64,000 nucleotides of DNA from AV80 sp035536995 (lineage in GTDB: Bacteria > Verrucomicrobiota > Verrucomicrobiia > Chthoniobacterales > UBA10450), in the NCBI GenBank assembly GCA_035536995.1, contig DATLNB010000071.1, positions 50,198 through 114,197 on the forward strand, read 5' to 3'. Position numbers and translations under genes: made by a program. The notes beneath the pieces are model-generated. The model ran no database searches. It was not told where the DNA came from and was given only the letters and a program-made list of their open reading frames with translations. Positions 59,001 to 64,000 of the stretch are shown in pieces; within the stretch, counting starts at the first letter, position 1, and every line of letters starts with the position of its first letter.

Positions 59001-60077
59001 TATGACGACCGCGGCAACCGCACAGTCATAACATACGTTGGTCTGGACGAGAAGCCGGTCCTGCTTACCGCCGGGTTCGCGACTACCAAATCTGTTTACG
59101 ACGCCGGCGGACGCGAAACCCGAATGAGTCTCCACGGCGTAAAGGATGAACCCGTCCTGCACAAAGACGGTCACCATGGTTGGGAATCGGAATACGACGA
59201 CCGCGGCCGGCGCATCCTAAAGACTTTTATTGGCATGGACGGGGGCCCGATCCTCATGCCGGATGGTTATGCTCGGGTGAAGTGGAGCTACGATACGCAA
59301 GGGCACGTTGCGCAGGTAACCTATTATGGAATCGGGGCTGAGCCGGTGCTCTACAAGAAATCGTACCACGGCTGGCAATCGCGCTTCGACGATCGTGGCA
59401 ATGAGACCGCAACTATCTTCATCGGCGTGAATGGAAGACCTACGCTTATCCCGGACAGCTATGCGATCATGAAGGCAGCCTACGACGAGCACGGCAAGGC
59501 GACCCGGACGAGCTACTACGGAATGAACGAAGAGCCGGTCTTACATAAAGAAGGGTACCACGCATGGGAATCGAAATACGATGAGCGTGGTAACGAGCTG
59601 GTTCGGACGTTTATCGGGTTGGATGGGAAACCCGTCTCACTCGGCTCGGGATTTGCCACGATGAACGCGAGTTATGACGCCCGGGGGAAGATGACCCGGA
59701 TCACCTTCCACGGCGCTGGGGGCGAGCCGATCCTGCATAAGAACGGCTATCATGGCTGGCAATCGCAGTTCGACGAACGCGGGAACGAGACGGTCACAAC
59801 CTATCTTGGATTGGACGGCGCGCCGGCCTTGCTGCCTAATGGCTATGCGACCATTAAATATACCTTTGACGGTCGCGGAAACATTACCCGCCAAACTTAT
59901 CACGGCCTGAATGATGAACCTGTCGCGCTCAAGGACGGTTACCATGGCTGGAAGGCCACTTATGACGAACGCGGCCAGCAAATAGAGAAGTTATATATCG
60001 ACGTCACTGGCAAGACAGTCTCGCCGAAGGCGGCTGATGCCAAGCCGAGCAGCATGAGCGAAGGCGCGCGGCGTTAG
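56085..60077 (+). CDS. Membrane-anchored nSTAND1 NTPase with 32-residue YD-like repeats
   Basis: Protein of 1330 residues. HPWIGLASFTESDRSFFAGR leads into a STAND NTPase with Walker A GVSGLGKT (53-60) and Walker B FLAFDQFEE (142-150). A winged-helix-like region to about 415 precedes a membrane helix (425-446). Residues 447-618 are a spacer domain, then about 22 units of 32 residues of the form YDxRGN...YxGxDGxP. Units alternate between GYA-type and HKDGYHGW-type. It probably couples ligand sensing by the repeats to NTP-driven assembly, then signals to the TIR partner encoded immediately upstream. The ligand is unknown. Confidence 0.82.
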   Translation: MSEAGTDRADAQHPWIGLASFTESDRSFFAGRGDEIDDLLRLVRRDNLTLLYGVSGLGKTSLVQAGLFPALRDENVMPVPIRLDYLEGALPLAFQILNAINTAAIAARVEAPQPRPDETLWEYFHREGNHFWSARNDLVTPFLAFDQFEEFFTLGRETASRMEQANAFIVEFADLIENRPPAALREDPSRAKGFNFKPVPLKVLLAMREDYLADLDRIRSHFRALGQNRLRLLPMGERQARQVIGLGAPLLAAGVEDRIVQYVAGAEAGASEVTVAPALLSLVLRELNERRLARGPDAKITPDLLDVEQHKIFEDFYLRTLADFPPNVRLFIEDELLTASGHRNSAALDDALTRPDVTLPILNELVNRRLLAYEDRHHTRRVELTHDVLVPVIKASRDSRFTREALAQAERLRNEQVAQRRKQQITLAIACALAVALVATVWGGYYFFVQEHKSYFSDFTKRNGFAVGTVPISEAEARKHAVSFLLLRKGITWQGLRFRWKPAFRAIAVDSQLKPTTNHNVGTYLWRRDSDTGGTDGSQAQARAERLGLHNVCQWEFVSNANGEVIYERALDRDGHMVFGFIYSPPGSGPASTRLARFVGPDGFPQLQRSSQAEYVSIHYDENGWEDRVTYRDGKNLPAAGPDGAFGQGISRNTAGQVTLLVSLDADGKNMIDTAGNCGLQVTYNEKGWMKEVRSIGPDLKPMPVKDGWYTSKYEYDNLGRSTRTTYHGDKDEPILHKDGYHGMAAEYDEHGNQVATIYIGLDGKPTALGVGVAIYRSTYNVQGKATRVDYFGVNNEPVLHRDGNHSWAVELDERGNQISTTYLGIDGKPTLVAAGYAAMKSSYDARGRKTRQSYYGVNGEPLLHKDGNHAWESEYDERGNEIATTFLGADGKPVVITNGYAIVRRTYDSDGNELEESYFDASSKPSLERDSGIHRVVNVFDGRGKVSQKRYWGPNGEAFLHKDGNHGWDAQYDDRGNRTVITYVGLDEKPVLLTAGFATTKSVYDAGGRETRMSLHGVKDEPVLHKDGHHGWESEYDDRGRRILKTFIGMDGGPILMPDGYARVKWSYDTQGHVAQVTYYGIGAEPVLYKKSYHGWQSRFDDRGNETATIFIGVNGRPTLIPDSYAIMKAAYDEHGKATRTSYYGMNEEPVLHKEGYHAWESKYDERGNELVRTFIGLDGKPVSLGSGFATMNASYDARGKMTRITFHGAGGEPILHKNGYHGWQSQFDERGNETVTTYLGLDGAPALLPNGYATIKYTFDGRGNITRQTYHGLNDEPVALKDGYHGWKATYDERGQQIEKLYIDVTGKTVSPKAADAKPSSMSEGARR
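57939..60020 (+). repeat. Tandem 96-bp (32-codon) coding repeats in the STAND gene
   Basis: About 22 diverged units, each 32 codons, in phase without gaps except one extra codon near 58890. Alternate units share consensus (YDERGNExxTTYxGLDGKP...NGYAxxKxx and YDxRGKxTRxxYYGxNxEPVLHKDGYHGWxSx), so the higher-order period is 64 residues. DNA identity between units is well below protein similarity, so the array is old rather than a recent expansion. Confidence 0.85.
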
Positions 60078-60181
60078 GACAGTCTTCCGCCGCCTGTTTT
60101 TCGAGCTCGTAGGATATGGCGTGCCGTCGTCTGACGTCGTGAGGCGGTTTGTAAACCGCTGCACCTTGATAGCCCGCAATC

Positions 60182-60934
60182 CTATGATTTTGCGGGACGG
60201 AGATGAGCCACCAACGGGAAATGATCGGACGCAATTCTGGTTTGTCGGTTTCGGATTACCGAGATCGAATCGACTTCAAGCAGGTCGCTCACGAAAATGT
60301 GATCGACGGCGAAAAGCGGATAGCGAGTTGGAAACGTTCTGAGGCGCGGCGACGGGCTTACAAGCTTGCGCACGTCTCGCAGCTCACGCGTTAGCACCCT
60401 GAAGACAGCCGACCCAGGGAACGTATTGAAGTCGCCCATCAGAACCAGGGGCTGGTTTTCATCCCTGCTTTCGAGCCATTCGGGGCCGGCCAGGAGTTCC
60501 GCCTGCATCAGGCGCTCACGCCGGCCCAGGCCGAGGTGAGTATTGATGACGTGAAGGGTTCCCCGCGACGTTTCGATTTCCGCCCAAAGCGCGGCGCGGC
60601 TCTCCGGACAGAGCCGGGTCGTGACGGACGGCAAGACCTTTGCCTGCCGTAATCTCATCGGATAGCGGCTCAGGATCGCATCGCCGTAATGCTCTTCAGC
60701 CATGACCATTGCCGGATGAAAGTAGCGGTGCCACCCAAGGTGCTCGGCGATTACCGCGGCCTGGTCCACCCCAGCTGATCGCGCGCGGTTCACGTCGAGC
60801 TCCTGCAAACCGATCACGTCGACGTCCAAGGCCGCAATGACTTCCGCGATGCGTTGCTCCGAGCGCTGCCCGTCCATCCCCCGGCAGCCTCGCACGTTGT
60901 AAGTGGCAACCCGGAGGCGTTCGCCGTTCTCCAT
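60182..60934 (-). CDS. Endonuclease/exonuclease/phosphatase family protein
   Basis: Protein of 250 residues of the EEP fold. Catalytic-site segments are VATYNVRG, IGLQELDVNR, VINTHLGLGRRER, LMGDFNTFPGS and the late FAVDHIFVS and SDHFPLVA. It may be a phosphodiesterase of lipids or nucleic acids. It lies 14 bp downstream of the PLD gene, and EEP-PLD pairs are commonly seen with cardiolipin synthases. ATG at 60934 was chosen; a longer reading overlaps the PLD gene. Confidence 0.92.
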   Translation of the reverse strand: MENGERLRVATYNVRGCRGMDGQRSEQRIAEVIAALDVDVIGLQELDVNRARSAGVDQAAVIAEHLGWHRYFHPAMVMAEEHYGDAILSRYPMRLRQAKVLPSVTTRLCPESRAALWAEIETSRGTLHVINTHLGLGRRERLMQAELLAGPEWLESRDENQPLVLMGDFNTFPGSAVFRVLTRELRDVRKLVSPSPRLRTFPTRYPLFAVDHIFVSDLLEVDSISVIRNRQTRIASDHFPLVAHLRPAKS

Positions 60935-60948
60935 AATTACCGTCGTCC

Positions 60949-62238
60949 CTACAGTTGCGAGCGAAAGGCCAGCCCAGCCGCGCCCTTTATTTTCTCTTCC
61001 AGCGGCCGTCTCCGCCAATCGGCAAGGGTGATCCGGCGCGACCGGCTTTTGTCTTCCTCGAAAATCCGGATGTGTTGTGCGGCGAAACCTTCGTCGAGCA
61101 CGTTCAGGTTCGCCTCTTCGTTAAGGCGGAGCGAACGATTATCGAGGTTCGCCGAGCCGACGGACGACCAGCAGTCGTCGATGATCATGTATTTGCAGTG
61201 GAACCGCGCCGGCTGGTATTCGTAGAAGTGCGCGCCGGCCTTGAGTAGTTTTGGCCACCGCATCTTGCCGACCGAACGAACGAGATGCGCATCGATGTCC
61301 GGGCCGGGCGTGATGATCTCCACCTTCACTCCGCGATGGCAGGCGTGGACCAGCGTGTCCAGGCAAAGGTCGTCCGGGATAAAGTAGGCGTTGGCTATCC
61401 GGATATGGCGGCGCGCGGCTGCGATCGAAAGCAGGAGCATCATCCGCGCGCTGTCCGCTCCTTCGGTAGCCGCGCTCCGGAAGACCTGCGCCTTCACAGC
61501 GCCGCTCTCCTCTAGTTTGGGGAAGTAATCATCACCATGGAGAACGACGGCGCGCGTCTCCATCCAGTTCTCGGTGAAGGCCTGCTGGACCTGCGCCACC
61601 ACCGGGCCTTCCAGGCGATAGTGCGAATCGCGCCACAATCCGTGCGTCTTTCCGTCACCCGACCAGGCGTCCGCGATGCCGGCGCCGCCGATAAACCCAA
61701 TTCGCCCGTCGATCGTCAGAAGCTTCCGGTGGGTGCGAAAGTTCATTTGCGAGAGTTGATAGAAACGGAAGATCTCCACTTCCGCACCGGAACGCCGCAA
61801 CCGTTTCATGTCCTCGCCGCGAAGACAGTTGCTCCCGAATGCGTCCTGGAGGAAGTGCACCTTCACCCCAGCGCGGGCTCGTTCCTCCAGCGCGGTCGCG
61901 AACTGTTTCCAAACCCGCCCTTCCTTCAGGAGAAAATTTTCAAACGTGATCGTCTGAGTGGCAGAGCGAATTCCCTCGAGCATGGCGGGGAAAATCTCGT
62001 CGCCGTTTTGCAGGATGGTGACGCTGTTGCCTTCGACGAGAGGCGGGCCGAGCAATTGTCCCATTGTCCGGACAAAGGTGTCGTCTCCTGCCGCGTAATC
62101 CGCCCTGATCGGGTGCCGAATTTTCTTTTCGGTCTCAAAAAAATTACGAACGATCAGGACCGCGACCGCGCTGCTCAGGGCCGCGGTTCCCCAGACTTTC
62201 TTCCAGGATGGCTCACAAATTTCCGGCCGGCGCTTCAC
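60949..62238 (-). CDS. Phospholipase D-like cardiolipin synthase
   Basis: Protein of 429 residues (GTG start). A membrane helix at about 15-31 (VWGTAALSSAVAVLIVRNFF) precedes two HKD motifs: HRKLLTIDGRIGFIGGAG and HCKYMIIDDCWSSVGSANLD. FQDAFGSNCL and NAYFIPDD are also typical. It would join phosphatidyl groups to make cardiolipin in the inner membrane. The EEP gene follows on the same strand. Confidence 0.93.
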   Translation of the reverse strand: MKRRPEICEPSWKKVWGTAALSSAVAVLIVRNFFETEKKIRHPIRADYAAGDDTFVRTMGQLLGPPLVEGNSVTILQNGDEIFPAMLEGIRSATQTITFENFLLKEGRVWKQFATALEERARAGVKVHFLQDAFGSNCLRGEDMKRLRRSGAEVEIFRFYQLSQMNFRTHRKLLTIDGRIGFIGGAGIADAWSGDGKTHGLWRDSHYRLEGPVVAQVQQAFTENWMETRAVVLHGDDYFPKLEESGAVKAQVFRSAATEGADSARMMLLLSIAAARRHIRIANAYFIPDDLCLDTLVHACHRGVKVEIITPGPDIDAHLVRSVGKMRWPKLLKAGAHFYEYQPARFHCKYMIIDDCWSSVGSANLDNRSLRLNEEANLNVLDEGFAAQHIRIFEEDKSRSRRITLADWRRRPLEEKIKGAAGLAFRSQL

Positions 62239-62296
62239 ACTAGCTTATCGTCCGGCGGGATCGACTTGGTTCCTGCGGCACCTGTGGCATGATGAT

Positions 62297-62383
62297 GTAA
62301 CCGTCGGCCTGTGGCCGACGTGGGAGGGGACGTGGCATGCCTGGGAGGGCCAGTCCCGCGCTCGCCACAGGCGAACGTCTACA
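62297..62383. repeat. REP-like element with GTCGGCCTGTGGCCGAC hairpin
   Basis: A perfect hairpin GTCGGCCTGTGGCCGAC (62303-62319) at the left is followed by CGCCACAGGCG at 62363 and TCTACA at 62379. The left GTAG is degenerate (GTAA). Confidence 0.6.
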
Positions 62384-62447
62384 ACGGCCAAACAGGCCGA
62401 TAGGGAAGGCGACCGAGTAGGTGATCCCTTAACCGAACAATTCTTCA

Positions 62448-63362
62448 ATGAGATTAATGCTCCTGGCCGTATTATCCGTGGCTGTGTCTTCGCTCGAAGC
62501 TGCCTCCCCTTCATCGCCGGCACCAGGCCCGAAGCCGCTCAGCTGGCCCGAGCTGACGGCAATGCCATTGCCGGCCCCCGGAGAGCGAATCAGTTACGGC
62601 AGCGGGCCACAGCAATTCGGCGAGCTCCGGATTCCGAAGGGCGATGGACCATTTCCGGTATTTGTCGTCATTCATGGTGGCTGCTGGCAGAACAGCTTCG
62701 ATTACGTTTACATGACCCGGCTCGCCGCCTGGCTGAGTGATCGAGGGGTTGCGACCTGGACGATCGAATACCGGCGGCTCGGCGACGAGGGCGGCGGTTG
62801 GCCCGGCACTTTTCTGGACGTCGCCGAAGCGACCGACGCACTGCGGCAATTTGCCGGGAAATCGCGGATCGACTTGAACCGTGTTTATGCGACCGGACAC
62901 TCGGCTGGCGGCCAGCTCGCTCTTTGGATTGCTGGCCGGGCGGGCCTTCCTGCATCCAGCGAGCTCTATCGCAAAGATCCGGTGAAGATTCAGGGCGTGC
63001 TCGGACTGGCCGCGATAACCAATCTTGAAAAATACCGGGTCGGGCCGCCGAAGAGCTGTCATTCCTCCGTCGAGCCGTTGCTCGGTGGCCCGCCCGACAC
63101 CGTGCTGTTGCGATACTCCCAGACCTCCCCGATCCGCCTTCTTCCGCTGGGCATCCCTCAGGTTTTCATCCAGGGCGAAAAAGATCCGATCGTCAGCGCC
63201 GCGTCCGTCCAGGAATACGTTGAGGCTGCGACGAAGGCGGGAGACAAGCCCGTCATCCTTGCCCTTCCTGATGGCGGCCATTTTGAGGCGTGCGTGCCCC
63301 TGCCACAAACAGCGAAGACCTTCGAAGAGGCGCTCCGAATATTACTGAAGCCATCCGCCTAA
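62448..63362 (+). CDS. Secreted alpha/beta hydrolase (esterase-like)
   Basis: Protein of 304 residues with a signal segment LMLLAVLSVAVSSLEAA. The oxyanion motif VIHGGCWQNSFD, nucleophile Ser in GHSAGGQLALW, Asp in QGEKDPIV and His in PDGGHFEAC are all present. The HGG type resembles the hormone-sensitive lipase/kynurenine formamidase groups. Convergent with the beta-lactamase gene. Substrate unknown. Confidence 0.9.
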   Translation: MRLMLLAVLSVAVSSLEAASPSSPAPGPKPLSWPELTAMPLPAPGERISYGSGPQQFGELRIPKGDGPFPVFVVIHGGCWQNSFDYVYMTRLAAWLSDRGVATWTIEYRRLGDEGGGWPGTFLDVAEATDALRQFAGKSRIDLNRVYATGHSAGGQLALWIAGRAGLPASSELYRKDPVKIQGVLGLAAITNLEKYRVGPPKSCHSSVEPLLGGPPDTVLLRYSQTSPIRLLPLGIPQVFIQGEKDPIVSAASVQEYVEAATKAGDKPVILALPDGGHFEACVPLPQTAKTFEEALRILLKPSA

Positions 63363-63425
63363 CGAGCGTCGATGCTACTTGACGAAGCGCGGGGCCAGCT
63401 CTTCTGCTGCCCGGCGCGCATCGTT

Positions 63426-64000
63426 CTATTTCTGGAGGAGGTCTATCGCAGCTTTGGCTACCTGGGCCACGAGCACGTCCCGTCCCTCGGAAGATTCGTG
63501 CGGGGCCTCGACGTAGATCGCCACAAAAATCGGGACGCCGCTCGGCGGACGCAGGATCGCGATGTCGTTGACCGCGCCGGTGCCGCTTCGTCCCGTCTTG
63601 TCGCCGGCCTGCCAGCCTGCAGGAACACTTGCCCGGATCATCTTTGTTCCGGTCTCGTTTGCTACCATCCAGCCTTCCAGTCGCGCCCGCGATTCCTGGC
63701 TAAGAACATCGGACGTGAGCAACCGTTGAAGAGTCTGGCACATCGCTGACGGCGTAGTGGTGTCCCGTTCGTCGCCCGGAGCAGCCATATTCAGCTCCGG
63801 CTCCATCCGATCAAGCCGGGTGACCTGGTCGCCAAGTGACCGCGCAAACTCGGTCAACCCCTTCGGCCCGCCGATCGCGTCGAAAAGAAGATTGGCCGCG
63901 GTGTTATCGCTTTGTTTGATGGCGGCGGCGCACAGCGCTTCCAACGTTATCCCGCCCTCCTTGACGTGTGCCCGTGTGACCGGCGCGTATTCGAGCAGCT
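63426..64000 (-). CDS. Class A beta-lactamase, partial (5' end beyond the window)
   Basis: The C-terminal about 190 residues of a class A serine beta-lactamase. KQSDNTAANLL contains the SDN motif, EPELN contains Glu166, and DKTGRSG contains KTG. The Ser70 motif lies beyond the window edge, so activity cannot be judged. It would hydrolyse beta-lactams in the periplasm. Such genes are common in soil bacteria. Frame is open to position 64000. Confidence 0.9.
   Translation of the reverse strand, partial: LLEYAPVTRAHVKEGGITLEALCAAAIKQSDNTAANLLFDAIGGPKGLTEFARSLGDQVTRLDRMEPELNMAAPGDERDTTTPSAMCQTLQRLLTSDVLSQESRARLEGWMVANETGTKMIRASVPAGWQAGDKTGRSGTGAVNDIAILRPPSGVPIFVAIYVEAPHESSEGRDVLVAQVAKAAIDLLQK

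Noticed and set aside
57939..60020. Possible CRISPR array
   Set aside because: The repeats are in-frame protein units of 96 bp with diverged DNA and no unique spacers.
54480..60080. Prophage or integrative element carrying the TIR/STAND pair
   Set aside because: No integrase, tRNA attachment site, direct repeats or phage genes were found around it; base composition looks like the rest.
63426..64000. Recently acquired resistance cassette
   Set aside because: No integron, transposase or insertion sequence is near; the beta-lactamase looks like a resident chromosomal gene and is only partly visible.

Overview
The window is a GC-rich, gene-dense bacterial chromosome segment with no sign of plasmid or prophage content. 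It most resembles Verrucomicrobiota (Chthoniobacter/Spartobacteria-type soil bacteria). That is an inference from several traits: a pseudopilin with an A^FTLIEL cleavage site, two four-helix-bundle (IVP-type) genes, a YVTN-propeller surface protein with duplicated C-terminal modules, a GldG/DUF4340 ABC cluster, many DUF-type envelope proteins, and very dense palindromic intergenic elements.

Layout. Positions 1-10.9 kb hold a partial pseudopilin, DUF2851 and DUF4126 proteins, serS, a DUF72 protein, a bamD-lptE-TPR envelope operon, tRNA-Leu(CAG), trhO and two small enzymes. Positions 11.1-14.6 kb encode a three-subunit succinate dehydrogenase whose genes are separated by hairpins. Positions 14.7-21.8 kb hold ubiE/menG and, on the minus strand, an ABC ATPase-permease-GldG-DUF4340 operon interrupted by a four-helix-bundle cassette. 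Positions 21.8-29.2 kb hold an HtrA-type protease and the 2-oxoglutarate dehydrogenase genes sucA, sucB and lpdA, with a second four-helix-bundle gene inserted antisense. Positions 29.2-36.4 kb hold a surface propeller protein, a GT39 glycosyltransferase, a short recO, yceI and an orphan permease-like gene. Positions 36.4-38.9 kb are the 5-oxoprolinase operon pxpB-pxpC-pxpA. Positions 39-48.4 kb are a mixed set: an APC permease, small membrane proteins, DinB, hydrolases, and DUF2911, DUF1684 and DUF1232 proteins. Positions 48.4-54.5 kb hold a large patatin-like protein, a Gly12/Cys-rich protein of unknown function and an OPT transporter. Positions 54.7-60.1 kb are a two-gene SIR2-like/TIR plus STAND NTPase module. 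Positions 60.2-64 kb hold an EEP phosphodiesterase-PLD synthase pair, a hydrolase and a partial class A beta-lactamase.

The best candidate for an undescribed system is the 54.7-60.1 kb pair. A protein joining a degenerate SIR2-like domain to a TIR domain with its catalytic Glu overlaps by ATGA with a 1330-residue membrane-anchored STAND NTPase. The C-terminal half of that NTPase is about 22 tandem 32-residue repeats of two alternating types. By analogy with known TIR and STAND defence systems this could be an NAD-depleting immune module, but that is inference.

A second theme is repeat biology. More than a dozen intergenic elements share GTAG...CTAC (or GGAG) ends around hairpins, as in REP/REPIN elements mobilised by RAYT transposases. 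Two of them form the coded N-termini of proteins (a pseudopilin and an HtrA protease). A four-helix-bundle gene is bracketed by inverted 42-bp arrays of an 8-bp repeat that supply its start codon and its C-terminal tail.
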